From: Plakobranchus ocellatus
Lineage: Eukaryota > Mollusca > Gastropoda > Plakobranchidae
Assembly (NCBI GenBank): GCA_019648995.1
Contig: BLXT01003952.1
Location: 4,018,838 to 4,039,046 of the forward strand
Reading direction: 5' to 3'
Length of the DNA stretch: 20,209 nucleotides
Under the pieces are notes generated by a model. It was not told the origin of the DNA, did not search any database, and saw nothing but the letters and a program-made list of their open reading frames with translations. A program made the translations under genes and the position numbers. Of the stretch, positions 12,101 through 19,130 are shown one piece after another; within the stretch, counting starts at the first letter, position 1; each line of letters begins with the position of its first letter.

Positions 12101-15100
12101 TAGTTCAAGGTCTAGATCTAGTTGAGGAAAAAATGCACTGACATGTCTCCTAAAGAGTGTAGAACCAAAGAAGTATATTATTTGCTGGATGACTAGTGTT
12201 ATACCCAGTCCACCATTGAGCAGTGATCTCAGGGTTGATGAGATAACAGTAAGAGGAAAGGTCAGCAGTACTGAGATAGGTACCTGGTTATATTCTCTCT
12301 TCATCACAGTGACCAGGCTAGACAATTGCCTGATGGAAGAATCCCCACCATCTGAATACTGGCGAAGCATCTCTTCTGCATCACTGCTGGAGCCTGTGAA
12401 AGAAACACAAAATGGATTTCTGACAAAAGAAGTATATAGAGGTGTAAATACTTCACTTTTTTAAACTAACCATGATTTTAGCTCTGCCAAGATTACATTT
12501 GCAAAAGCTCCTCCATGATAAAGAAAATGAAACTAAAAAGAAAATTCAATCTCCCCCCCGAAAATTTATCTGCCTTTTTTTTTATTACATTTATAGCCAC
12601 AACCAACACATCAAGAAAGAGATTATACAGCAACCAAAATAAAACAAGATACTTGAGTCTGGTATTATCTTCTCTTTAACCTGACTTTGAATAAAAATCA
12701 TTAAAAAAAATATGTGCACTTTGTTAAATTTGGCTATGAAACAGTTCAGGGGACAAAACCATGAGACTAAACTTTTAAAGTGGTTACGTCCCTTGATAAA
12801 TGAATCACCCAAAGGTTTAGCAGCTTCAAGTATCATATTCACAATTTGAATTTGAGGCCTTTTCCAGCTTGTTCTTGTTCTTACCCAACCCTCCCACCCC
12901 AAGGCTGAAGTTATAAGCATGCCATGGAATTGTAGATCCAGCCATGGTCAAAATTAATATCGCTTTTGCACTGAAGCTCACTCACAGACTTGCATCCTCT
13001 CCCTAAACTAAAGTTAGCTAATTTAGCACTTGTCCAATCCAAGGTTTTTTTCCAAAGCCAAGAAGATGTTTTTTTTTAATTGGAACTTTACAAGATGTCT
13101 CTTACCAACAGATCCTAACGCATGAAAATGGGAAGCAACTGTAGCTTATAACACTTTGCTGGGGGAAATTTAGTTTTACAATTGAAAGTCACCTTTCAAC
13201 ATCATCTCTACACTCTGCAGCTCATGCAGTTTCTCCGCTTTTTTCTGAAGCTCACAAATCTCCTGCACATGCCAGTCATTCTCTCGCTGGACTCTCTTGA
13301 GGTCGCCTTTCAACACCTCCTTCATGCTCAGCTCTCGGGAAAGCTTTGTTGTGAGCTCTTCCTGTTTGGACTCGGCAACAGCCAGAAGCGCTGCATACTT
13401 GTCTCTGGACTCTTCTGTGTCATGCAGCGATTTTGCTTTCTCTCTCAGCTGAGCCTGGTATGGAGACATAAAATGAGTAAGCAATAGAGAATAACAATGT
13501 ACCTCCAAAAAAATAAAAAAGAAAGTGTGCATCTGTTTGAGGACAGTCTTTAAAACTTGTAAGGAAATGATTGAATAATACAGAATGCTACACATTGAAG
13601 CAACTACATTTGCTATCTCAAATACTACCTCAAAGACTAGACCTGACACCCATAATTTATCCCTAAAGAACAGACTTGCCATCACCCAGGACTGGATTAT
13701 TTGAATATATCTCCTTTGCGAGTCTGTATATCTCCAGTTCTTTGTGATTGGCTTGGGCATATGAATATGTGCAACTCTGGTTCTTAACCTGCATTAGTTT
13801 TGTAAGTGAACTCATCTCCTGCCCTTTGAGTGAGAGAGTGTAGTGTTTATGAATTTAACATAAGCTTATTAAAGTCTAAGAATACTCACAGCAATCAGAT
13901 GACCCTTTTTAGGAAATTATGAAATAAAAACGTGCAGTCACCATGCTATTAGTAACTCATGAATATTGCACAATTTATTAGTTTACATAAATATTTTGGC
14001 CGCAGTTCTTTAATCCTTTGAAAAACAAAAAAAATTCCTTCCACATGTTGCAGTTTCTGGATCACAATAAGTACCACACAATTTATACAGCAAGTGTTGG
14101 CAATTTATATTCCTCTCTGTTCCATGCACAATTATGAAAAAAATTAAGACTATGTATGAAATGATATTCTCCTTTGCCCAGTGTTGAAAATAAAGCTATT
14201 TTTGGTCTTATTTCTATCTTAAGCTTTCAACATCCAAAGATCTCTCCCTAATTCTAGCCAAATTTAAGAGCTACACAAAAAGATGTTTTTCAAAACATTA
14301 AGAGCCAAACAAACCTTCAAATCTGAAACTTGATTCACATAATGGCTCACATCTTGCTCTTTGTCATCAACATCTTCACTGATATCGAAGAACAAACGCT
14401 TGATAATCTGTAATAATACAAAGTATCTTTATAAAAATTGATATTTAATAGGAAAGCAAAAAAGTGTTAATTGCGTATGACTTTATGCACAATACCAAAT
14501 ATGTTTTCTCTTTGATTATTAAATAGTGCAAGAAAACAGCCTCAACCTTACGCACATTAAAACAAAATAGAAGTTGTGTCGGATAACATGATATGACAGA
14601 ATATATATTTGAAAAAAAAATTGGCGCCCAATCTGGTATAATGATGATGTTGCAAAGACAGAAGTTTTAGTAATGGTAGGTGAAGATCATTCATGCTGGC
14701 TAAACAGCCCAACTTCAATGAGTTAAATCCAATATCATGAGCCCAGAAATACGTTTATATTTCTACATGATGTTTTGTAGCAATCACAGACAGAGTTATG
14801 GATTTAATTTACCATCCTGGATAGATCCCCATAAAGGTATAAACGTGATAAACTACCGCACATTACCAGTCTTTCATGTTACAAAATATCTTATTAGTGT
14901 TGTGGCACTTTACATAGTAGAGTGCTTTTACAATGCTTCCAGCTATTTGCAAGCACTATGGCTGTGAGCTGAACTTATATTTTGGTCAACTCTGAAGTAA
15001 TGAAATATCCTTCAGAAGCAGCATTTAAAAACTGCCGCAGAAAATTTCGCAGAAGACTGAAAATGTGGAAATCCACAGAAATGCAGACAATTAGAAGCAC

Positions 15101-15873
15101 TGCATAAGGTTTCAAGCTAACCAAAATTCTTAGGAGTGCAGTAATTATTTTGATTTAGCCATGGCAATTCCTCACACAATTCAAAACCATTTTTGGTTCA
15201 GCCAAGTTATTAGGTTTAAACCCTTTTGGTTCAGCATTACTGTAAAAATGTACTGGTTAGTGATCAATGCTCTTGAAAAACAACACATTATATGTAAAAA
15301 AAAATTTTAAAAAAGGAAAATAAAAATGGTTGGTAGTCCTGAGAAAAAGTTTTCTTATAATCTCTTCTTCCCTCAACAAATCTGCACTGCAAATAAAATT
15401 TTAATATAAATGCAAAATATGGACATCGAAAAATACTTTACCAGCACAATAATATGATATTTAATTCAACATATATATATAATTCTCAAAAAAAATCAAT
15501 TTAAAAAATATCATAATGAATATCTCTGGTATTAATGGTATTTTTTGGTCAAAATAATAAATAACAGAGGCTCAGCAAGTTAAGTATAAATAAAATTAAA
15601 ACTAAAGGTCCATGGGTATTTTTCAAAAAAGCATGACTTTGATTTAAGTAACAAACTAAAAGTAAAAACAAGTCTGGGTTTTTAGACATTAAAAAGAAAG
15701 CGCGTTACCTGTGTTTTTTTGACATGTGTGCGACAGCTTGGGCAGGTGGACGAAGTGTCCATCCACCTCATCAGACAAGCTTCATGAAAGACATGTCCAC
15801 ATGGGGCTGCAGCAATGTTCACTGTCTGTGTGCTTTCAAACAGATCAGCACAAATGCAGCACTGTGCCCTCAT
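57..15873 (-). CDS. TRAIP: TRAIP-like RING E3 ubiquitin ligase, multi-exon gene, 3' end outside window
   Basis: Nine minus-strand exons with GT-AG borders and compatible phases assemble into about 393 residues with no stop. Order: N-terminal RING-H2 (residues 5-47), a conserved linker that follows the RING in TRAIP (IIKRLFFD), then a long charged coiled coil (about residues 87-300), then a low-complexity Ser/Pro/Lys-rich tail. This is the TRAIP layout; human TRAIP is about 470 residues, so the missing 3' exon(s) would hold the rest, including the C-terminal PIP box. TRAIP family proteins are nuclear E3 ligases that ubiquitinate the CMG helicase at stalled or converged forks and act in crosslink repair and mitotic replisome unloading. 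The start is supported by an in-frame TGA six codons upstream of the ATG. Exons 1-7 are firm; assignment of exons 8-9 to the same gene rests on strand, phase and composition. Intron 7 (8.5 kb) is unusually large and filled with transposon. Confidence 0.88.
119..1322 (-). other. Intron 8 of TRAIP-like gene, no further features
   Basis: About 1.2 kb of AT-rich DNA with A-tracts and scattered chance ORFs. I see no domain, RNA gene or repeat boundary here. A pyrimidine-rich stretch lies near 1228-1320, just downstream of exon 8 in gene orientation. Confidence 0.5.
1323..1494 (-). CDS. TRAIP: Probable TRAIP exon 8: Ser/Pro/Lys-rich tail
   Basis: 172 nt; acceptor TTACAAG, donor GTGAGG. Starting in phase 0 (matching the end of exon 7) it encodes 57 residues plus one base: [16 protein letters not shown]..., then a [19 protein letters not shown] stretch, then [15 protein letters not shown]. 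It resembles the disordered tail of TRAIP, including the DTP and C-L-x-SP motifs, but the similarity is too low to be conclusive. Several SP/TP sites could be proline-directed kinase targets (inference). One or more phase-neutral exons might be missing between this and exon 7. Confidence 0.62.
1495..3905 (-). other. Distal part of TRAIP intron 7, no gene seen
   Basis: About 2.4 kb, very AT-rich. It contains several A-runs and AGATCT/TCTAGA-type palindromes (around 2740-2810, 3185-3310) and an AGGCCT-rich palindromic patch near 3027-3055. Open frames here are short and look random in composition (for example the Lys/Asn/Phe-rich frame at 3639-3830 on the plus strand). I could not find the left terminal inverted repeat of the neighbouring transposon. 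Confidence 0.5.
3920..4165 (-). pseudogene. PHD finger remnant at C-terminus of pogo-like transposase
   Basis: Reads [19 protein letters not shown], then [27 protein letters not shown], and ends [13 protein letters not shown]. The spacing C-x2-C ... W-x-G-x-D-x-C-x4-H-x2-C ... C-x4-C fits a PHD zinc finger, with the aromatic Trp before the His-Cys pair. One ligand appears lost: Phe stands where the third Cys is expected (GFDKC instead of GCDKC). Such fingers bind histone tails in other proteins. In transposases of this type they are thought to help targeting (inference). Confidence 0.68.
4200..4470. repeat. Polypyrimidine tract (K/E-rich linker on minus strand)
   Basis: About 270 bases of almost pure C/T on the plus strand. 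Read on the minus strand it gives Lys/Glu/Arg-rich peptide (for example [11 protein letters not shown]) with several stops. Pogo-type transposases with PHD fingers commonly have a K/E/R-rich linker just before the finger, so this is probably the decayed, slippage-expanded linker; a simple polypyrimidine repeat is the alternative. Confidence 0.6.
4480..4785 (-). pseudogene. Possible transposon linker remnant
   Basis: A frame reading [20 protein letters not shown], continuing through a single TAA into ...[27 protein letters not shown], ends in a stop near 4485. It precedes the K/E-rich stretch in the direction of translation. No family recognised; position suggests a region between the DDE core and the PHD finger, or a separate insertion. 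Confidence 0.3.
5041..5211 (-). pseudogene. Possible further transposon coding remnant, unidentified
   Basis: An open minus-strand frame of 56 codons between stops ends in [14 protein letters not shown] followed by TGA. Amino-acid composition is more protein-like than its surroundings, and the segment [19 protein letters not shown] reads like a real exon. I recognise no domain. It lies between the linker and the PHD region of the pogo element, so it may be part of it or of an unrelated nested insertion. Confidence 0.3.
5336..5957 (-). pseudogene. Transposase exon C remnant: end of DDE core and STP linker
   Basis: It begins after a TTCACAG acceptor in the phase left by exon [15 protein letters not shown] gives the second catalytic Asp. 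Two in-frame TAA codons follow near 5870-5885, then [21 protein letters not shown], the usual H-x-LQPLD-x-x-x-F-x-x-LK motif. A small frameshift occurs near 5710-5730, after which [20 protein letters not shown] (the FR-x-x-G-x-x-P-x-DP block) and a Ser/Gly/Asn-rich linker follow, with one TAG near 5510 and a TAA at 5336-5338. These lesions make the copy non-functional. The family resemblance is clear in spite of them. Confidence 0.78.
6035..6066. other. Hairpin inverted repeat, 12-bp stem
   Basis: The arms AAAAGGTGGACCC (6035-6047) and GGGTCACCTTTT (6055-6066) pair over 12 bp with one bulged G and a 7-nt loop. It lies in the intron between transposase exons B and C. Confidence 0.55.
6642..6883 (-). 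CDS. Transposase exon B: middle of DDE_1 core
   Basis: 242 nt; acceptor AACCCACAG after a long pyrimidine-rich tract, donor GTAAAT. It completes the split codon of exon A and ends in phase 0. Recognisable segments are [10 protein letters not shown], corresponding to the PPM-x-I-F-x-G-x-R motif of DDE_1 transposases, DPGEDFPL, and [18 protein letters not shown], corresponding to the NGWM/F-x-x-W region. Open throughout. The intron separating it from exon A is 116 bp. Confidence 0.83.
7000..7555 (-). CDS. Transposase exon A: HTH domains and start of DDE core
   Basis: 556 nt from ATG, 185 codons plus one base, to a consensus GTGAGT donor. Residues about 4-50 form a psq-like helix-turn-helix ([20 protein letters not shown]...). 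Residues about 58-130 form a CENP-B-type HTH ([16 protein letters not shown]..., then [19 protein letters not shown]). Residues 170-178 (IFNADETGF) carry the first catalytic Asp, D174. The exon is intact with no stop. Length and order match the N-terminal part of pogo/Tigger-like transposases. Confidence 0.85.
7556..10030 (-). other. Proximal part of TRAIP intron 7, no gene seen
   Basis: About 2.5 kb, AT-rich with A-runs at 9311-9330 and 9377-9392, an imperfect palindrome around 8883-8908, and AGATCT/TCTAGA motifs at about 8315-8450 and 8775. Frames at 8400-8747 (minus) and 9414-9611 (plus) show no domain. A stretch at about 9065-9115 on the minus strand follows a plausible TTTACAG acceptor ([18 protein letters not shown]) but has no good nearby donor. 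I saw no matching terminal inverted repeat for the pogo element. Confidence 0.45.
10031..10168 (-). CDS. TRAIP: TRAIP exon 7: end of coiled coil
   Basis: 138 nt, 46 codons, phase 0 to phase 0; acceptor ATCATCAG and a strong GTAAGC donor. It starts [19 protein letters not shown], the end of the helix, and finishes in a non-helical stretch ([12 protein letters not shown]). Human TRAIP shows the same transition from coiled coil to a Ser/Pro-containing tail (ESPAPV). The next recognisable exon is 8.5 kb away. Confidence 0.86.
10443..11102 (+). mobile_element. piggyBac-like non-autonomous element (TTAA-flanked deletion derivative)
   Basis: TTAA at 10443-10446 and at 11099-11102 bound a 652-bp segment. 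The ends begin CTCTTCCCGAGGT and, on the other strand, CTCTTAGAGAGGT, matching at 10 of 13 bases. TTAA target duplication is the signature of piggyBac transposons. Inside, a short frame on the plus strand (10648-10872, [19 protein letters not shown]...) has the acidic character of a piggyBac transposase N-terminus, and AATAAA-type sequence follows near 10990, as if the middle of a transposase gene had been deleted. A palindrome (GACCT-CGC-AGGTC) lies near the right end. It lies in TRAIP intron 6. The terminal repeats are short, so this remains probable rather than certain. Confidence 0.5.
10648..10872 (+). pseudogene. Short ORF in piggyBac-like remnant
   Basis: 74 codons from the first ATG, with a second ATG six codons in. 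The start is acidic ([18 protein letters not shown]) and the end is a frame-terminating TGA. It may be the N-terminal stub of a piggyBac-type transposase. There is no catalytic region, and I cannot identify it from sequence alone. Confidence 0.35.
11216..11395 (+). mobile_element. tRNA-derived SINE
   Basis: It contains a pol III internal promoter: box A TGGCAAAATGG at 11227-11237 and box B GGTTCGAGCCC at 11281-11291. The first 80 bases are tRNA-like: a GGAGG 5' end can pair with CCTCC at 11291-11295, and a 4-bp anticodon-type stem (CCTG/CAGG) closes a 7-nt loop. The tRNA fold is imperfect (poor T stem, no U33), which argues for a SINE head rather than a functional tRNA gene. A non-tRNA body follows, ending in ACAATAAACCAATTT and an A-run. 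It lies in TRAIP intron 6, antisense to the gene. Confidence 0.68.
11465..11611 (-). CDS. TRAIP: TRAIP exon 6: coiled coil
   Basis: 147 nt, 49 codons, phase 0 to phase 0; acceptor TTTCAAG, donor GTAAAG. It begins [17 protein letters not shown] and continues as a heptad-rich helix through [18 protein letters not shown]. The position-specific resemblance to the vertebrate TRAIP segment (VADKLRKDL...) supports orthology. The SINE and the piggyBac-like remnant lie in the intron immediately downstream in gene orientation. Confidence 0.88.
11979..12005 (-). CDS. TRAIP: TRAIP exon 5: 27-nt microexon
   Basis: Nine codons (EREKRTKTE), phase 0 to phase 0, between a GCCAG acceptor and a consensus GTGAGT donor. 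It is too short for ORF finding, but it fills the gap between the KREYNQ end of exon 4 and the LADK start of exon 6 and keeps the charged helical register. Confidence 0.8.
12284..12393 (-). CDS. TRAIP: TRAIP exon 4: coiled-coil continuation
   Basis: 110 nt, completes the split Gly codon from exon 3 and ends in phase 0 at a GTACCT donor; acceptor TTTCACAG. It encodes [16 protein letters not shown]..., then a segment ending [10 protein letters not shown]. The pattern EEM-x(8)-S-x2-QL-x5-V-x2-K-x-EY aligns with the corresponding part of vertebrate TRAIP, which is one of the strongest supports for the assignment after the RING. Confidence 0.88.
12394..13192 (-). other. TRAIP intron 3, no features recognised
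   Basis: About 800 bp between exons 3 and 4, ending in a TTTCACAG acceptor in gene orientation. Frames here (for example 12591-12920 on the minus strand) have no recognisable domain and look like chance. Confidence 0.5.
13193..13454 (-). CDS. TRAIP: TRAIP exon 3: coiled coil
   Basis: 262 nt, starts phase 0 after a TACCAG acceptor and ends phase 1 at a GTGACT donor. It encodes about 87 residues rich in E, K, L and Q with heptad spacing (starts [19 protein letters not shown], ends [10 protein letters not shown]). The reading frame remains open into flanking intron on both sides, so the exon limits come from the splice sites and from phase agreement with exons 2 and 4. The family uses this coiled coil for self-association and partner binding. 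Confidence 0.87.
13455..14314 (-). other. TRAIP intron 2, no features recognised
   Basis: About 860 bp. An open frame runs from exon 3 upstream into this intron as far as about 13760 (minus strand), but the intron part lacks coiled-coil composition. The acceptor-exon phase fits splicing at 13454, so the extension is read-through sequence. Confidence 0.5.
14315..14407 (-). CDS. TRAIP: TRAIP exon 2: post-RING linker
   Basis: 31 codons, phase 0 to phase 0, acceptor TTACAG and donor GTTTGT. The translation begins [12 protein letters not shown], the conserved segment following the RING in TRAIP (human has a closely similar INKLFFDL stretch), then turns acidic (EDVDDKEQD) towards the coiled coil. 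Short length and position match the family. Confidence 0.88.
14408..15708 (-). other. TRAIP intron 1, no features recognised
   Basis: 1.3 kb of AT-rich DNA. A frame at 14737-14967 (plus) shows no domain. The 13-base word TTTTGGTTCAGC occurs twice near 15193 and 15223. No RNA gene or mobile element boundary was found. Confidence 0.45.
15709..15873 (-). CDS. TRAIP: TRAIP exon 1: start codon and RING-H2 finger
   Basis: 55 codons, ending in phase 0 at a GTAACG donor. Zinc ligands visible in order: C5, C8, C25, H27, H30, C33, C44, C47, a C3H2C3 RING-H2. W37, after the sixth ligand, sits at the usual E2-contact position. An in-frame TGA six codons upstream fixes this ATG as the first possible start in this exon. 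The RING starts almost at the N-terminus, as in TRAIP of other animals. Confidence 0.93.
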
Positions 15874-15962
15874 GTCGACTAGAACACATCAAAGAGAAAA
15901 AAAGTAATATATATATATGTATGGCTTTCAGCATTGAAATATTTCACAACAACACGAAATCC
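15874..15962 (-). promoter_or_regulatory. TRAIP 5' UTR / core promoter region
   Basis: Only about 90 bp separate the start codon from the MITE upstream. This stretch has an (AT)-rich run at 15908-15919 and an in-frame stop before the ATG. Transcription must start here, in the MITE, or beyond it if a 5' intron exists. No motif decides which. Confidence 0.35.
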
Positions 15963-16223
15963 GGCGCTTTTTCGTTTGTTCCCACCCCGACTTTTTATAT
16001 AGGCCTAGATTCTAGCTATAATATTCGATCTGGCTCTATCTTACTAATCCATCAAAGAAATGAAGAGGTCGCTGGCCAAGTTCTAATGAAAATATTATTA
16101 TTTTCACACAAAATCTAACACAATTTGACACTTTTTTTGTTTGCTCATATCGGATAATATAGCTAGATCTAGAATCTCTAGGCCTATATAAAAAGTCGGG
16201 GTGGGAACAAACGAAAAAGCGCC
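15963..16223. mobile_element. MITE with long terminal inverted repeats and 8-bp target duplication
   Basis: The first 47 bases (15963-16009, starting GGCGCTTTTTCGTTTGTTCC) are the exact reverse complement of the last 47 (16177-16223). Similarity continues inward for about 25 more bases with small gaps. The element is flanked on both sides by the direct repeat CGAAATCC (15955-15962 and 16224-16231), an exact 8-bp target-site duplication. Total 261 bp with no coding capacity. An 8-bp duplication fits hAT, P or Merlin-like elements; the terminal GG is closer to Merlin than to the CA start usual for hAT, so the superfamily is left open. The near-perfect arms suggest a recent insertion. Confidence 0.92.
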
Positions 16224-16231
16224 CGAAATCC

Positions 16232-17190
16232 TTACTTAAACTTCTCTTTTTTTTAGAGTGCACTTTTGTTATATATTTTCTTCAAGTTAAAAAGTGAGTA
16301 AGAATTTAAAGGGTAGTTTAAGTGATTATTTTTGTATTTTCTGCATTTATTGATGAAATAAAAGGAATAATTTTCAAGAGGGCTGAAAGTTATTTTTTTT
16401 TGTTTAAATTTCTAAAACATCTCCATCTTTAGCCTTTTTTTTTTTTATATCCTTAGCTTCTTTTTTACCTACATGATGTGGCTTGGCACTTCTTATTATT
16501 TTTCTTTTTCGGAGCTGGTCGAACAGGATTGGAGGTTACAGTACAATTTAAATCAATTTAATAATAAAGTTGGAAAGAAGCAACAATTTTTTAAAAATTT
16601 TTTAAGCAATTAAGGTCTACTATCAGAGATTTTACTGGATCTAGATCTACATTTGATTTTTTTTTTTTTTTTTTTTTGTTTCATTCTAACGAGCATTATT
16701 ATATAAAGTACCTTTGAACTTGTAGTACCACAACAAAAGTGGTCAAAAGACCTTGTCAGATCTTGATTCACATAATTGACAAGTTTAGATCTGGTTGACA
16801 ATTCTAATTTAGATCAATATCTAGACCTATCCAGGCCTGGAAATCTAGGTTAGATTACATAGATGTAGATCTAGATACAGATCTTTATTCCATTTTTTTT
16901 ATTTTTAGACTTCTAGACTAGATTCTAGACTTGAGGTTTTACAAATACAAGAGATAAATTTCTAGCGCCTAGCCGAACAGATATATTGGGGCTAAAAACA
17001 TAGATCTAGATCTAGTCATGTTTTTTTTTCTCCTCATAAGTTTGTAGATAGGTATTAACAAATCTAATCTAGATATAAGATCTAGAATACGTAGGTCTAG
17101 ATTACATCTAGAATATCATGAGCTAAATCTAGAGAGATTTAGGTTTGTCATTTTTTCAAAAAAGTTGAAATACGGTGGAGAGTTATTTTA
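16232..17190. other. Gene-free stretch with dense AGATCT/TCTAGA palindromes
   Basis: No coding sequence recognised. It contains T/A tracts at 16430-16446 and 16659-16677. From about 16630 to 17130 there is a dense cluster of TCTAGA, AGATCT, CTAGAT and related overlapping palindromic words, often in the composite form GATCTAGATC. The short frames here are chance products of low-complexity sequence. Confidence 0.6.
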
Positions 17191-17261
17191 GAGTGGTCGA
17201 ACTTTGCAGACTCTCAAGCTTTAAGGTCTGTCTAAGAAGTGGTTATTTTTTTCCCCAGTCT

Positions 17262-17575
17262 TCTTTAGGTTCCCTGTCTAAAATAGATCTGGCGATCATG
17301 TTCCTTCACTCAAACCTTCTCTCAATCACCTATAAGGCTGTTTTTGCTACCATCACCTATTGCCCATGGGTTAAGACTTAAAACAAAAAAAAGTTTTTCA
17401 TTGTCTACCTAGGCTATACTACGTTTGCCTTCGAATTTTTCAAGGAGTGCTTCTTCTTTAGGTGCCTTGTCTAGAACAGACTTAGGCGATCATGTTCCTC
17501 CACTCAAACCCGTTAACCTTATAAAGTTGTTGCTACCCTTACCTCTTGCCTATGACTTAAGACTTTCAAAGAGAG
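17262..17575 (-). repeat. Duplicated end of RTE-like LINE (period about 190 bp)
   Basis: 17262-17386 and 17452-17575 are imperfect copies of each other, sharing GGCGATCATGTTCC, CACTCAAACC and a CTTCTTTAGG stretch at the same spacing. On the minus strand both read like the last part of an RT ORF: WRNMIA in the first unit reached and RNMIARSILDREPKEDW in the second. The two units have diverged by substitutions and small indels. Confidence 0.6.
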
Positions 17576-17703
17576 CTATTCTCCTCCTGACCCTACAGCA
17601 TTAATTGTCTTCAATCTTTCCGCTTGTTGTCAAGTGTTGTAAACTCTTGTGTCGGCAAATAAGTCCTAAAAATTATAGTTGCGTCTGTCTTATGGTTTTA
17701 ATT

Positions 17704-18211
17704 CACCTATCACCTATCCCTTAAATTTGGGATCCGCCGGGGCGCATCAGAGGATCTCCTAACCACAGCTTTCCATTCCTCTCGATCTTCATCTTTCCGT
17801 AAGGTGTTTCTCAGCTCAAGTCCTGTTCATTCTCTGATGTTGTCTTCCCAGCGTTTCTTCTGCCTCCCTCTCCTGCCTCCATTTACGGTAGCCTCCATGA
17901 TGATCTTGGCAAGGCCAGATGAGCGAGTAGTGTGCCCATACCATTTCAGTTTCCGTTGTCGAACGATGGTCAGAAGGTCAACATGTGGTCCAATGGCATT
18001 TTTAATTCTTCTACTCACTTCTTCATTTGTGATGTGATCTTTATATAAGATACCAAGTAGTCTTCTGTAGCACCTCATTTCCATGGCTCTGATTCTTCTT
18101 TCAATATCAGTGTTCAGTGTCCACGTCTCACAGGCATAGAGAAAAATTAACATGACCAAGGAACGTAACAGTCTGATCTTAGAGCTGATAGCAATGTTCT
18201 TATTGTTCCAG
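17704..18211 (-). mobile_element. 5'-truncated LINE of a second family, nested, with 10-bp target duplication
   Basis: 508 bp flanked by the direct repeat GGTTTTAATT (17694-17703 and 18212-18221). It encodes the end of an RT ORF: NKNIAISSKIRLLRSLV, FLYACETWTLNTDIERRI, MRCYRRLLGILYKDHITNEE, KLKWYGHTTRSSGLAK, RRGRQKKRWEDNIRE, then one TGA where the family usually has Trp, then TGLELRNTL..., finishing PNLRDR and a stop at 17710. The 3' end has a repeated GATAGGT heptamer, like the short tandem tails of CR1/L2/RTE-type LINEs. It splits the other LINE between LIIKT and the following IRQTQ-like codons, so it inserted later. Clade not decided. Confidence 0.88.
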
Positions 18212-18221
18212 GGTTTTAATT

Positions 18222-19130
18222 ATTAAACCATTAAGATTAGCCTCTTTCAGTACCAATTAACGGGACTTTTTCTGTCAATGATATCCTCATCATTCTTCTG
18301 ATAAACTACATCTCTACATCTTCTGGTTTTCTCTCGGTATCCTCGTTTATTGTCCAAAACTCAATGCCATACAAAAGTACTGACTATAGATATTCATTAT
18401 CCTTGCTTTAGTTTTCATACTTATGTTTCTGTTTTCCACTATTGATTTCTTTTTTTGAAATACATCTTTGACCATGGCTATTTTACTTATTTCACTTATA
18501 CATCTATCATCTGATGTTTGATTTGTTCGCCTTTGCTAACGACATTGCATATGGGGTTAGGGGATTTCTTTGAGGTGACCATACATTCTGTTTTTGTTGT
18601 TGGTTCTTTTTTTTATTTTTTTCCAAGTTAGCTTAATGGGCTAAATCCTTCTGTCAGCAAATGAGTCTTAGAAATTGAAATTGCTCCCGTCTTAAGATTT
18701 TAATTAATGATCGCTCAAGATGCACTTCTTTCAGCACCGATGCATTGGATTTTTTTTCCGCCCATGATATCCTCTTCGTTCATCTGATAAACTATATTTC
18801 TGCTCTTTCGAGTTTCCTCTCTGTTTCCTTGTTTATTGTCCAACACTCACTTCTGTATAATAGAATTGATCAAACATATGTTTTCAGTACTCTTATTTTG
18901 GTTGTCCATACTTATGTTTCTGTTTGCTAGTATTGGTTTCTTTCTTTCTTTTTTTTTTTTTAATGTATCTTTGGCCGTGGGTATTCTTTTACTTATTTCA
19001 CTTATAAATCTAACATCTGATATTATTAGATATTGTGAATTTTATTTGATTTTTTTTTTTTACCTTTCACGACGAGATCGCATTTGGGGCTTGAGGATTC
19101 GATGACCATGCATTCCATTTTGTTCACATT
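18222..19130 (-). repeat. Internal tandem duplication in RTE-like LINE
   Basis: 18222-18600 and about 18690-19130 are diverged copies of the same post-RT region in the same orientation: ECMV-x-x-x-SPNPICNVVSKG versus ECMVIESSSPKCDLVVKG, both followed by a K-x-Q-x-x-I...WTIN...-type end. The upstream unit continues to a GHICRK-like segment ending at an A-rich junction near 18605, where the second unit starts at TKTECMV. An internal duplication of about 500 bp in one element explains this more simply than two independent insertions. Confidence 0.65.

Noticed and set aside
14737..14967. 76-codon plus-strand frame in TRAIP intron 1
   Set aside because: No recognisable motif and antisense to the host gene, with ordinary AT-rich composition.
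16610..16801. 63-codon minus-strand frame
   Set aside because: It contains a poly-Lys run from a T-tract and lies in the AGATCT-rich low-complexity cluster.
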